DNA of 64,000 nucleotides from LZORAL124-50-18 sp051208045 (GTDB taxonomy: Bacteria > Pseudomonadota > Gammaproteobacteria > Pseudomonadales > Oleiphilaceae), in NCBI GenBank assembly GCA_051208045.1, contig JBPJFY010000014.1:1-64000 (forward strand), read 5' to 3'. Below, piece by piece: positions 14,795 to 23,752 of the stretch (within the stretch, counting starts at the first letter, position 1; each line of letters begins with the position of its first letter). Position numbers and translations under genes: made by a program. The notes below the pieces were generated by a model that made no database searches, was not told where the DNA came from, and saw only the letters and a list, made by a program, of their open reading frames with translations.

Positions 14795-15890
14795 CCTCAC
14801 GCATTGCCTGCAGTCGATTTGGACGGTAGGGTTCCGCATCAAATGGCGGCTCTTGCTCGGTGAGCAAGCACGTTAACAGCTGCACTGAGGCTGGCGCGAG
14901 CACCAAACCATTTCTAAAGTGGCCCGTGTTCAAAAACAATCCCGGGTACTGTTCTACCGCGCCAATAAACGGTATTCCTCCAGCTACGCCGGGGCGCAAT
15001 CCTGCCCAATGCCCGGCCAGGGTAAAATCCGCCAATTGGGGAAAAAGGTCGATGGCCATATCCAGCAAGGCTTCTCGAGCCTGATCGGTCGTGGACTTAT
15101 CGTAGCCACAATGTTCAAGCGTGCTGCCCGCCAGTATCATTCCATCCCGCCGGGGAATGACATACTTTCCATCGCGCAGAACAACACGGCGCACCCGACC
15201 GGGCTCTCCCTGAAGCAGCACCATCTGACCTTTGACCGGCTCCACCGGCAGTGCCAGCGATAATTTTGCCAGTAACTCTCCAGCCCAGGCACCGGCGGCA
15301 ACCACGGTAACATCGGCTTCGTAACTGTTCTGACTGGTCTGAATGCCCGTGATTCGGCCATTTGACTGCAAGAAAGCTTCCATGGATTCGCCTTCTACCA
15401 CCGACACCCCTGGAAGTCGAGCCAGTGACCCACGTAAGGATTTGACCAGCCTGGGATTTCTAATACTGCTCACCTGTGGCATCCACAAGGCCGAACTGAA
15501 CCCCTCACGAAGCTCCGGTTCCAGCTGATAGATTTCGTCTTTCTCTATTTGCCTGAGGCGACGACTGTCCTTCCCCCACTGAAGGGCATCATCCTCATCA
15601 TCGACCGACAGCACCATCAACCCGTGATGAAAGAGCTCCGGTGAGATTCCGCTTTCTGCCTCCAGAGACTCTGCCAGGTTGGCATAAAACTGCTGGGACC
15701 ATTGAGCAAGCGCGGTAACCGCAGCATCGTATCGCCAGGGATACAGAGGGGAGACAATGCCACCACCCGCCCAGCTTGCTTCCTTGCCACACAGCCCTCG
15801 CTCAATCAGGGTAACACTCACGCCTTCGAGCGCCAGTGAGCGGGCCTGCATCATACCGATGACGCCACCACCAACAATAACTGCTCTCAT
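14772..15890 (-). CDS. thiO: Glycine oxidase ThiO
   Basis: FAD-dependent oxidase that turns glycine into iminoglycine for the thiazole ring of thiamine in organisms without ThiH. The N-terminus MRAVIVGGGVIGMMQARSL is a Rossmann dinucleotide-binding motif (GxGxxG). It is followed by the DAO-family signature ASWAGGGIVSPLYPW, and the C-terminal segment GLRPGVAGGIPFIG is also typical. The 372-residue length fits. It lies between pilR and the pseudopilin genes, as in Pseudomonas. Its 3' end overlaps the pilR 3' end by 23 bases, so the two transcripts must overlap. Confidence 0.88.
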   Translation of the reverse strand: MRAVIVGGGVIGMMQARSLALEGVSVTLIERGLCGKEASWAGGGIVSPLYPWRYDAAVTALAQWSQQFYANLAESLEAESGISPELFHHGLMVLSVDDEDDALQWGKDSRRLRQIEKDEIYQLEPELREGFSSALWMPQVSSIRNPRLVKSLRGSLARLPGVSVVEGESMEAFLQSNGRITGIQTSQNSYEADVTVVAAGAWAGELLAKLSLALPVEPVKGQMVLLQGEPGRVRRVVLRDGKYVIPRRDGMILAGSTLEHCGYDKSTTDQAREALLDMAIDLFPQLADFTLAGHWAGLRPGVAGGIPFIGAVEQYPGLFLNTGHFRNGLVLAPASVQLLTCLLTEQEPPFDAEPYRPNRLQAMREATPFPVS

Positions 15891-16027
15891 GTCTGTACCG
15901 CCTTATTTAGCCTTATAGGGTTTGCCCTAGTTACATTGGTGGCATTTCATATGTCACTATAAGGTCAGTATGCAAAAACGTCCCGCATACTGTCGAACAA
16001 AAGCAAACTATGCAAAAGGAATTTGCA

Positions 16028-16606
16028 ATGACTACAGCTCACTCCAGAATCTCGCCGCTCGGCTTTACTCTTATAGAGGCACTAATAACACTATCCATTA
16101 TTGGAATTCTGCTATCATTCTCACTGCCGTCTTTTCAAAAATCAATAGACAGGTACCAAGCAACCGCGTTCGCCAATCGACTGGCGGGATTGATCAATAC
16201 TGGCAGGCAGTTTTCAATATATCAAAACACGATCACAACAATATGTCCAAGCACAGATTTGATCAACTGCAATACCGATTGGCAAAAAGGATTTATGCTG
16301 TTTGCCGATAAGAATGGAAACGCAATAAGAGAGCCAGATGAATCTCTGGTTTCAACCATCCCGACACTCGAAGCACCCAAAAGGCTCTTTTGGAGAGCAT
16401 TCCAGAACAAACAGTTGATACAATTCTCTCCGGAAGGTTACACACGCAGCCAAAACGGCACGTTCACATACTGCCAAAACCCTGCCGACTTAACCACGGC
16501 AAGGTTATTAATTTTAAACAAAGCAGGAAGGCTACGCCAAGGCACAGACGTCAATTCGGATGGAGTTCAAGAGCAACCCAACGGCCAAACCCCAAACTGT
16601 GGCTAA
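16028..16606 (+). CDS. GspH/FimT-family pseudopilin (FimT-like)
   Basis: Minor pilin-like protein. A short leader with the prepilin peptidase site G|FTLIEALITLSIIGILL is visible: cleavage after Gly, mature Phe1 and Glu5, and a hydrophobic N-terminal helix. It is followed by a GspH-type globular domain. Four Cys (CPSTD, INC, YCQ, NCG) could form two disulfides. The ATG at 16028 follows AAGGA by 7 bases, and an ATG six codons earlier is less favoured. It stands alone on the plus strand next to thiO, the position of fimT in Pseudomonas, and faces the minor-pilin operon tail to tail. Base use is clearly A+T-rich compared with its neighbours. Confidence 0.85.
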   Translation: MTTAHSRISPLGFTLIEALITLSIIGILLSFSLPSFQKSIDRYQATAFANRLAGLINTGRQFSIYQNTITTICPSTDLINCNTDWQKGFMLFADKNGNAIREPDESLVSTIPTLEAPKRLFWRAFQNKQLIQFSPEGYTRSQNGTFTYCQNPADLTTARLLILNKAGRLRQGTDVNSDGVQEQPNGQTPNCG

Positions 16607-16620
16607 CTCACAGTTTGGGG
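16590..16620. terminator. Hairpin between converging fimT-like gene and pilE
   Basis: Perfect 12-bp arms CCCCAAACTGTG (16590-16601) and CACAGTTTGGGG (16609-16620) enclose a 7-base loop that contains the TAA stop of the FimT-like gene. Neither side has a long T run, so termination may be weak or factor-assisted, in both directions. Confidence 0.55.
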
Positions 16621-16628
16621 TACATGGA

Positions 16629-17060
16629 TTATCGCCAACAATTTTCATCTCCGGCAGACTTTACACCGGCATTCGTCAACGTCATGTTGCCGCAACGATC
16701 ACCCACCTGGCCATTGATGGGGGTCGCTCGCAACGTATAGGTTGTTGTCGTTGCGGACAGGGTAAGATTGTAAAATTTTGTTGCTCCGTCCAGTGGCGTT
16801 TGTGAAGGATAAAGCGTGGGAAGCGGTGGGCTATCGGTATCACCTCCATTTCCCGCACCTTTGTAGGTATTATTTACTGTGTAGAATCTCTCCAATACGG
16901 TGGCTAATCCAGCCAAGCCCCCCTGCGCATCAGAGCGTCTTGCTTTAGCGACAGACTCTTCGTAACTAGGATAGGCAATGGCAGCGATGATACCGATGAT
17001 CGCCACGGCGATCATCAGCTCTATCAGGGTAAATCCACCTTCATATTTTCTTGCTTTCAT
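16629..17060 (-). CDS. pilE: Type IV minor pilin PilE
   Basis: Pilin-like protein of 143 residues. The leader is 9 residues (MKARKYEGG), followed by the classical mature N-terminus FTLIELMIAVAIIGIIAAIA with Glu5. The globular domain carries a C-terminal disulfide pair (DRCGNM and ENCW), the D-region loop of type IVa pilins. It is the last gene of the minor-pilin operon, 17 bases after pilY1, the position of pilE in Pseudomonas. It is therefore more likely a minor pilin than the major subunit. No pilY2-like frame lies between pilY1 and pilE. Confidence 0.88.
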   Translation of the reverse strand: MKARKYEGGFTLIELMIAVAIIGIIAAIAYPSYEESVAKARRSDAQGGLAGLATVLERFYTVNNTYKGAGNGGDTDSPPLPTLYPSQTPLDGATKFYNLTLSATTTTYTLRATPINGQVGDRCGNMTLTNAGVKSAGDENCWR

Positions 17061-17077
17061 GTAACTACCACCCTACG

Positions 17078-20000
17078 TTATTTTTTAATTCGCTCGTGCC
17101 AGCCCAAGCGCCCTGCTCGAGCAGATGAATCGCCAAAATCCGCTTCGGTTGTATCCACACCTTCGCCAACACCTTTGGATGCATAAATCTTGTCACTCAA
17201 AATATTCGGGTCATTGATCAAGAACCCTTTATCCGAACCAACACCGGCATCATCCGCATCAATATCGCCATCCCCATCCAGATCGACAACAGGCTGCGTT
17301 GCTGGCAATCCTGTTAGAATAGGTATAGCGTACAGTTTACTCTTGCCGCCGCCACTACAGGCGGAGCTTGTGTCCGGAATTCTGGAAGCGAACACCGCAA
17401 TTACCCCATCCTTTTTAGAGTTACGGAACAGAGGCATGTGAACCACTCTCTCGCCTTCCTTGGTGTTATTGACGAAAAGATCCATGTACCAGCCATACTT
17501 CTTGTCCGCGTCTGTCGCACCATCATCCCAAACAATAGCAGCATCCGTGGCTGAGGACACGCTGAGGACACCGGTTGTGGCATTCTGCTCTAACTCTCGC
17601 TGCACCAGGTTGGCTCGCGTAAGCGCTGTTGGTTCATTAGCATACCCACGATCCCAAACAATATAGATACTCTGTGCTTCGGTGTTCGTATTGTCTGACA
17701 GCGTCAGGTATTGCCCAGTACCAAAGCCAACCAACAAGTTGGGTTCATTGCCTGATTTCTGCGTTTCTTCATTAAAAGCAATATTTGGCGGAGCGGTAAT
17801 CGGTTGGGCAATGTTATCCGCATTCACGGCTTTAAACAGAGGCACATTGCCCGCATTAGCGCCATTACCATCCTTGTAAGCTACCTCCCACTTGTCAGGA
17901 TTGCTATCAGAGACATCAAATGCCCAAAGATTACCTTTCAGGTCACCACCATAAATCCGATCAACAATTTTATCGCCATCAATATCGGCCAATGTTACGC
18001 CAGATAAGCCATCCGTCGATTCAGACGTATCCAGCACGATCTTTTTATAATCGGTTGCCGACCAGGTACCATCCAGGCCACCCTCTACGTAGAGGATGAA
18101 TAGAGCCGTATTTCCAGATGTGGAGTTGTAACCATTACCAAACACAACCGCCCACTTTTGATTGTTCATCATGGCCACGCCTGGCGTTGAGGTAATATAC
18201 CCCAGGTCACTGTCATCTGCGGCATCAAACTCCCACAGTGCTACTTTAGCTGCATTCGCATCGGTTTGCGTCAGCACTGTTGGATCGGTAACATCCAGGG
18301 CGAAAATTCCTTTCGCTCCCGCCCGGTAGCCCCCAACCAACATGGTACGCCATCCCGTCACCGTACTCCCATAAGAGGCGTTGATGTACACATCCTGAGC
18401 GATAGGCGTTAAATCTACATAATACTTGTGTACGTAGTTAGGGTTAGCAAGATAGGAAAGCCCACTGAACGTACTTGTGTCATAGACACCTCCAGGCACA
18501 TAGGCAAAGAGTTCTGTGCCGCCACCTGCAGTTGTATCCAGATTGGCATCAAAGGCGTGTAACATACCATCGTTTGCACCGACCCACACCAACGGTTTTC
18601 TGTCCTTTATCGCAGAGGTACTGGCCCACTCATCGTATCGGCTGGTGGCATCCCCAAAGGGCGCAACATTAGGCCAGCCGGAACTCGCTCCTCCAACGTA
18701 CAACGGCGCAGAATTTACCAAGTCGCCTAACCGACTGCCACGCGGCCTGAATAAATAGCCTGAACCTTCATTTGAACGGTCACCCCGAATAAAGTCAAGA
18801 CGCGCCTTCGCTACATCCACATCCGTTCCACCATTCAGCAAATCATTCTTTTGTGCGGTTGTGAGACTATCCCAGACAAACTGCACCCCATCCGAACCAT
18901 TGTGAGTAATGATGTTCCGGGGCGAGGTTGATAGGTTCCTTGCATCCAGTATTTTGCCGGCACCTACATCGGTCGTCTCCGTTGTTCCCAAACCCCAACC
19001 GGATCGCGGAATAACTTCTCCTGACTCGTAAGACACACCACCAAAAGATTCTCCGCCATCTTTTGCCAGCCGATTAGCAATCAGGTCACCCGACCAGTTG
19101 GACGGCACAAATCGCGTCGCATAGATACCGGTTCCCCCGGTTTCACTCAACGAAGCATCATTGAACGTTACCCCGGAACCACTGCCCGCTTCAGCCACAA
19201 TGTCCTGCAGCGCGTTATACAATTGCGACTTCAACTCCGTTGGGCTGTTCGCGCTGTACATGTTGCCAAATCCGTTCACGGCGGCATGATACATGTCATC
19301 CACGGTTTGCGGACTATTGTCTGGCGCACTGGGCCAAGTCAGGTCATTTTTGTAGGTATGCGCATCTTTGCGTGTGGTAAAGGTAGCACCTGGGTTATTA
19401 GGCACGTCCTGCTTGTACACCGTGCCCTCCAAGCCAAACCCTACTGTGTAGGTATTCATGTGCAAATCTTTCTTACAGTCGACATGTGGCTCTGGCGTTC
19501 CATCACAGGTTTCGTCCACTTTTACTGCGCCGGTCGGGAATCCCGCCCCTGTTCTCAAGGTTGTGTTGTAATACTTATAGGCCACATCACCCAACGTGTT
19601 GCTGTAAGAGTCCTGATAAGGCGCACCGGCGCTGCCATCCTGATTGCCTACACTGGGCGCACCACTATTGCGAAAACCGTCGGAAAAAACGAGCGCGAAG
19701 TTCTTTTGACATTCTGAGGTAATCGGCGCACCGGAATTAGTACGCATAAACTGCTGGCCCGCATGGTCCAGCGCCCAGACCAACGGTGTCCCACCACTGG
19801 CGGTATACCCATTGTAATGTTTGGTCAAAAATGAATTTTTGTCTGCATCACTGTCCAAATCCCACATCGTAACATCGACTCGGTCATTGATGGTAAACAG
19901 TCCGACATTCATATTACCCAACCCTTGGAAAGCTCCCCCCACGCCACCTCGCATGGCATAGTGGCGACGGCGGTAATAGGTAAACCAGTTTGCAAAATTC

Positions 20001-21538
20001 TGCTGAGCCTCTTTCACTGAGGCCGTGGTGGACAATCCATCATCAAAGGTCGTCCCGGAGGCTGGGATGGTATACTTAACCAAGCAGCTACCATCCGGCG
20101 CAATAGCGCCCTCCACGCCGGAGTTATCTACCAAAGCATCGGCAGTAATCACATCGGACGCATCATTCCAGAAAAAACCGCCCGTTTTTTTACGAAAATC
20201 ATCGTAGTATTTGTGACTGTTCGCCAAAGTTACGTCGGGATCACAGCTCCTGGTTTGTGGCAACCCAGGCGTTACCGGGGGCGACAGCGACATTGCCCCG
20301 GAGGGCGCTTCGTTCGTGGTGGTGATGTAAACTTGATCCAGATACGTCCCATCCTCCCGCTGAGCCACACGTAAGGTGTAGGTGTTCCCCGCTGTCAAAC
20401 CTGAGAGTTCACCCCACTCTTTCCAATTCCAGGAGCCAGTGCCAAACCCCTCCCAAAATTTTTCGTAGCCATCGCTCCACACCTCATCATCACTGCCCGC
20501 TGCCGTAAAATTCGGCTCGCCAAAACCATCCACTTTCACCCAAAATGAATCAGAGCCCCCGCCTGGGGCAAACACCCGCATCCAAATGCGTACAGTGCTC
20601 CCTGGCGCAACAAAAGATAAACGAACCTGATGATCATCTGAGCCAGGCGGATTACTGCTATAGTTAACTCCAGCATCATTCGTGTTACCGACATAGCCGC
20701 CGCTACACCCTGTGCAGGAAGTTACCGTACTGAAGTTTCCAACCACGGTGCCGTCTTCCGCTTCCAGCACCACCGAGTTGCTCGTGTCAGCGCCTCCGCC
20801 CGCGCCAGCGCCAGCCACATAGGAGTAAGTGCCAGTCGTCTTTTTCAGGTAGTAGTGGGCATAGATGTAAGAATAGTTTTTATTCCCAGCGGGGCAGGTT
20901 ACCGCGTCCGAACCGTTTGTGGTGCCTAGATCATCACAAACAAAATTGGCGCTCCCTCCAATACTGAAACCCTGAGACGTACTTGAAAAAAGATTGACCT
21001 TATTGGTGCCAAGCGGATCTCGTTTCGTTCCGGTGTATCCTGCTGTACCTAGCGGCGTCTCAGCATTAGGGAAGTTGCTTGTATTGCCATCCCCGTCAGC
21101 ATCCGATGAATCCCCCTGGTAATCCCCATATCCCGGCCAGGGCTTGTAGTCTTCCGCCGGGTTGTAGTACATATTATTGAATTCTGAACTGCGTACAAAG
21201 CCATAGGCACTGACAGGCGGCACTTCAAGTCCGCCGGCCCAAGGGCTGAGATAATTGTATGTATCCCCAGATGCATAATAACCAAAGGTGTTGCCGTTAC
21301 CATAAACAAAGGACCCAGTGGCCCCATTGACCCTCAGACGCCCCTGATCGGAAGGAAAAATCATCTCCCATAACATGGACCCCGAATCATCCAGCGAGAG
21401 AATCACATTACTCTTCACCGTGGCACCAATCCACAGCGGTTTATTTGACAGCGTGCCCGGCGCACCATAGCCTGCAGAGGATAGCGTCACTCCCATGCCT
21501 AAAAGTGCATAACAGAATCTGTTTAGCGTCGTTCGCAT
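17078..21538 (-). CDS. pilY1: Type IV pilus tip protein PilY1 with an inserted carbohydrate-binding-like domain
   Basis: Large secreted protein that caps type IV pili, primes assembly with the minor pilins and binds surfaces. The ATG at 21538 (AAGGGG 8 bases before) gives 1486 residues; an ATG two codons upstream sits too close to the ribosome binding site. A signal peptide ends near SAGYGA. A von Willebrand A domain begins with the metal-site motif D50-S52-S54 (DDSGS). It resumes only around 500-640, with T584 (GGTPL) and D620 (FSDGF). The long insertion between holds a Ca-loop-like DADGDGN (146-152) and a carbohydrate-binding-like module (253-410). The C-terminal half (about 930-1400) is the PilY1 beta-propeller, with the calcium loop DIDGDKIVD at 1185-1193. 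A second EF-hand-like loop DLDGDGDIDADD is at 1419-1430. The operon context (pilX upstream, pilE downstream) confirms identity. Confidence 0.93.
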   Translation of the reverse strand: MRTTLNRFCYALLGMGVTLSSAGYGAPGTLSNKPLWIGATVKSNVILSLDDSGSMLWEMIFPSDQGRLRVNGATGSFVYGNGNTFGYYASGDTYNYLSPWAGGLEVPPVSAYGFVRSSEFNNMYYNPAEDYKPWPGYGDYQGDSSDADGDGNTSNFPNAETPLGTAGYTGTKRDPLGTNKVNLFSSTSQGFSIGGSANFVCDDLGTTNGSDAVTCPAGNKNYSYIYAHYYLKKTTGTYSYVAGAGAGGGADTSNSVVLEAEDGTVVGNFSTVTSCTGCSGGYVGNTNDAGVNYSSNPPGSDDHQVRLSFVAPGSTVRIWMRVFAPGGGSDSFWVKVDGFGEPNFTAAGSDDEVWSDGYEKFWEGFGTGSWNWKEWGELSGLTAGNTYTLRVAQREDGTYLDQVYITTTNEAPSGAMSLSPPVTPGLPQTRSCDPDVTLANSHKYYDDFRKKTGGFFWNDASDVITADALVDNSGVEGAIAPDGSCLVKYTIPASGTTFDDGLSTTASVKEAQQNFANWFTYYRRRHYAMRGGVGGAFQGLGNMNVGLFTINDRVDVTMWDLDSDADKNSFLTKHYNGYTASGGTPLVWALDHAGQQFMRTNSGAPITSECQKNFALVFSDGFRNSGAPSVGNQDGSAGAPYQDSYSNTLGDVAYKYYNTTLRTGAGFPTGAVKVDETCDGTPEPHVDCKKDLHMNTYTVGFGLEGTVYKQDVPNNPGATFTTRKDAHTYKNDLTWPSAPDNSPQTVDDMYHAAVNGFGNMYSANSPTELKSQLYNALQDIVAEAGSGSGVTFNDASLSETGGTGIYATRFVPSNWSGDLIANRLAKDGGESFGGVSYESGEVIPRSGWGLGTTETTDVGAGKILDARNLSTSPRNIITHNGSDGVQFVWDSLTTAQKNDLLNGGTDVDVAKARLDFIRGDRSNEGSGYLFRPRGSRLGDLVNSAPLYVGGASSGWPNVAPFGDATSRYDEWASTSAIKDRKPLVWVGANDGMLHAFDANLDTTAGGGTELFAYVPGGVYDTSTFSGLSYLANPNYVHKYYVDLTPIAQDVYINASYGSTVTGWRTMLVGGYRAGAKGIFALDVTDPTVLTQTDANAAKVALWEFDAADDSDLGYITSTPGVAMMNNQKWAVVFGNGYNSTSGNTALFILYVEGGLDGTWSATDYKKIVLDTSESTDGLSGVTLADIDGDKIVDRIYGGDLKGNLWAFDVSDSNPDKWEVAYKDGNGANAGNVPLFKAVNADNIAQPITAPPNIAFNEETQKSGNEPNLLVGFGTGQYLTLSDNTNTEAQSIYIVWDRGYANEPTALTRANLVQRELEQNATTGVLSVSSATDAAIVWDDGATDADKKYGWYMDLFVNNTKEGERVVHMPLFRNSKKDGVIAVFASRIPDTSSACSGGGKSKLYAIPILTGLPATQPVVDLDGDGDIDADDAGVGSDKGFLINDPNILSDKIYASKGVGEGVDTTEADFGDSSARAGRLGWHERIKK
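20309..20782 (-). other. Carbohydrate-binding-module-like domain inside PilY1
   Basis: Residues about 253-410 of PilY1. Landmarks in order: LEAEDGTVVG at the start, GGYVG, a VRLSFVAPGSTVRIWMRV strand pair, APGGGSDSFWVKVDG, a Trp-rich stretch (W362, W370, W372, W375), then LTAGNTYTLRVAQ and REDGTYLDQVYIT. This order and the SDSFWV...REDGT.LD pair are what I know from galactose-binding-fold modules of the CBM6/CBM35 kind attached to polysaccharide-degrading enzymes of marine bacteria. Exact CBM family is not determined. Confidence 0.7.
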
Positions 21539-21565
21539 AACCATTGCCCCTTTATTGAACCGCTC

Positions 21566-22129
21566 CTAGAAGCGTTTTCCATAATAACTTTCGATGTAGC
21601 GACGGGAAATCCCCGCAGCCCCAGTACTCCGTGCCACAATCCGGAAGCCCATCAGATCTCCGGCTCCCCCTTCGTGACTGTACGTATGTATCAATGGAGA
21701 GGTAGCCAGGCTCCCATCATTAATTAATCCCAACAACTCAATGAAATATCTGGGCTGAGGAAAACCGGGGGTATTGACCACGGTGCCAGACTCACTGGTC
21801 TTATTCGTTGTCCAAATCGTATCATCATAAATGTCCTGCGGCGCATTTGTGGCTGTATACAAATGCTTGGTGTTGTCAAAATTCGCGATATTATCCAAGG
21901 ATTCAATATATTCTTCCGCCTGACGCACAGCGAATTCCGCCGTTTGCAGCGCTAAATTGCTGTCCTGCATTGCCCCGGACATTTTTGTTTGCATGAGCGT
22001 ATCATTCATTGAGCTCAGGCCAAGAACAGTCAGAATTAACAATATAATTAAGCTGATGAACAAAGCAGACCCTTGCTCGTTCTTGCTCTGTAAGCGCTCA
22101 TTCTTTGTCGCGTTATACCGTGTAGACAT
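21566..22129 (-). CDS. pilX: Type IV minor pilin PilX
   Basis: Minor pilin of 187 residues. A 19-residue leader ends in EQG, followed by the hydrophobic helix SALFISLIILLILTVLGLSS. This matches the PilX_N pattern, including SMNDTLMQTKMSGAMQD and ALQTAEFAVRQAE. The usual Glu5 is absent, as in GspK/PilX-type subunits thought to sit at the tip of the initiating complex. The start is 3 bases after the pilW stop, and pilY1 follows after 27 bases, so the genes are co-transcribed. Confidence 0.88.
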   Translation of the reverse strand: MSTRYNATKNERLQSKNEQGSALFISLIILLILTVLGLSSMNDTLMQTKMSGAMQDSNLALQTAEFAVRQAEEYIESLDNIANFDNTKHLYTATNAPQDIYDDTIWTTNKTSESGTVVNTPGFPQPRYFIELLGLINDGSLATSPLIHTYSHEGGAGDLMGFRIVARSTGAAGISRRYIESYYGKRF

Positions 22130-22132
22130 TGC

Positions 22133-23227
22133 TTACCTCGCCCTGTTTCGAATGGTCACAGTGGATTCAAAAGGTACTCTGAACCGCAAATCCGGGGCCA
22201 CAACAGTCGCCCCTGCGAAAAAGACATCTTTTCTGATCGTCGTCGCCCGATCTTCGGATCGTGCAAGCAAAGCGACTTTAATCGCGATCACGGCATTCAT
22301 ATCCGCGACCAGATCAGAGGTCAAGTAACGGTCGACAGATCCATCGCCATTCTGATCTTCACCATAGAGGAGTTGCATATTTTCAATGCCTTCTGCCAAC
22401 TCCATGGTCTGGTAGGGTGTTGCACTGGCGGCACTCAGCAAAGATTTCATGAATAATGCGGGCTCCCCACTCACCCCATTCCCGATATAAAAAAACACGC
22501 TTTTCATCGTATAAAGATATGAGTCATCATCGTAAGCGTTAGCCAGCTTTGGACTAACATTCAGGTTACTGCCATGCGCCAGCGTGTCACCCGCAGCCGC
22601 AGCCCCTCCGCCTGTTAGCGGATTGTCCGTTATACCGAATGCGTCTGCGGTATTACAATTACTGACGACCACAATGTCATTCTTATTCAAGCCACAAGCT
22701 GCAGCATCCTCAATTTTTAGTTGAGCGGAATTATTATTATGCTCTAATACCTTACCTCCATCACAAGGACTTACGCCTTGAATGAAAATTGCGTCGGTAC
22801 CCGAAACAACATTCCCAACAGCCGTCCCCATACTTAGCCCCATATCGTCCAATGTGGAGGGCACAGGGATTACGGTAATATCGTTAAACCCGATGATCGA
22901 CTGGTCACCATCAAAAAGCCCCAAAGCAGCTTTCAAAACAGAATCGGAATATTTTGTGACATCAACGTTATTGGTAAAATTGGATCCAAAACCACCGGTT
23001 GCGCATCCCATAAATCCGGCACTTCTGAAGTCACGCCCCAAGAACTCGAGACCAATGCGGCCATTTTCCTGCAATCGGGCAATACCACTTTGAAGTGAAA
23101 ACGACTTCTTGTTGGAATCAAATATTTGCAATAAGCCAAGCACTAAGACCATGCTCAGCGTAAAGGCGATCATCATTTCTACCAGCGTCAAGCCTTTTTG
23201 TTTGTATCGTAAGGGCTTATTCATCAT
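22133..23227 (-). CDS. pilW: Type IV minor pilin PilW
   Basis: Pseudopilin of 364 residues, GspJ-like in position. The leader ends in KQKG, followed by LTLVEMMIAFTLSMVLVLGLL with Glu5. The large globular domain includes RLQENGRIGLEFLGRDFRSAGFMG, the conserved PilW segment after the helix, and a C-terminal part with LARSEDRAT and LRVPFESTVTIRNR typical of the family. In Pseudomonas it joins PilV and PilX in the core minor-pilin complex that recruits PilY1. The start lies 4 bases after pilV. Confidence 0.9.
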   Translation of the reverse strand: MMNKPLRYKQKGLTLVEMMIAFTLSMVLVLGLLQIFDSNKKSFSLQSGIARLQENGRIGLEFLGRDFRSAGFMGCATGGFGSNFTNNVDVTKYSDSVLKAALGLFDGDQSIIGFNDITVIPVPSTLDDMGLSMGTAVGNVVSGTDAIFIQGVSPCDGGKVLEHNNNSAQLKIEDAAACGLNKNDIVVVSNCNTADAFGITDNPLTGGGAAAAGDTLAHGSNLNVSPKLANAYDDDSYLYTMKSVFFYIGNGVSGEPALFMKSLLSAASATPYQTMELAEGIENMQLLYGEDQNGDGSVDRYLTSDLVADMNAVIAIKVALLARSEDRATTIRKDVFFAGATVVAPDLRFRVPFESTVTIRNRAR

Positions 23228-23231
23228 GGCC

Positions 23232-23741
23232 TCATGGTCTCACTGTTAGGGTGACTGTACCGGTTTCAAACTTCGCATCCGCTTCCGTGGCCGCTTTTTT
23301 TACACGTTCCAACCAACTCACGGTGATCAAGTAGGCATCTCCATTTCTTGCTATCGTGCCCGTGCCGGAAGGAAGATTGTTATCCAGCCCCGTAAGCCAT
23401 TCCTGCATATCGTGCTTAGCCATTTCTTCCACCGTACACCCTGTTGCGGTCAAGCAGTCAGCGTCCAGGGCGGCTGTACTCACATCGTTATAATTTCCTG
23501 CATCATGCCCGGCTCGATTGGCTCGAATCCGATCAATCAGATCATTGGCCAAGTACAAGGCTACCGTCCGGTTCGCTGAATTGACGGTGCTTTCCATCGA
23601 AACGGTTTGCATCGCCGCCGTCCCTAACAATCCAATCGCAACGACAATCATTGCAATCAGCACTTCCATAATCGAAAAGCCTTTTTGACGTTGAGTCGGT
23701 GTCATCATATTTCTGATATCCTGTGTTCTCCTCGGATGCAT
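23232..23741 (-). CDS. pilV: Type IV minor pilin PilV
   Basis: Pseudopilin of 169 residues, GspI-like. The prepilin motif is QKG|FSIMEVLIAMIVVAIGLLG, with Glu5 and the GLLG run of the PilV family, followed by AMQTVSMESTVNSANRTVALYLANDLIDRIRANR. The ATG at 23741 has GAGGG 8 bases upstream, overlapping the fimU stop, and gives a long 20-residue leader. The tandem ATGs at 23708 and 23705 would give an 8-9 residue leader and are a fair alternative. It is the second gene of the minor-pilin operon. Confidence 0.88.
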   Translation of the reverse strand: MHPRRTQDIRNMMTPTQRQKGFSIMEVLIAMIVVAIGLLGTAAMQTVSMESTVNSANRTVALYLANDLIDRIRANRAGHDAGNYNDVSTAALDADCLTATGCTVEEMAKHDMQEWLTGLDNNLPSGTGTIARNGDAYLITVSWLERVKKAATEADAKFETGTVTLTVRP

Positions 23742-23752
23742 CCACTAATCCC

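Noticed and set aside
15900..16020. TGGCAT-containing sequence before the fimT-like gene, considered as a sigma54 promoter
   Set aside because: The -12 element (TTGC) is missing at the required distance.
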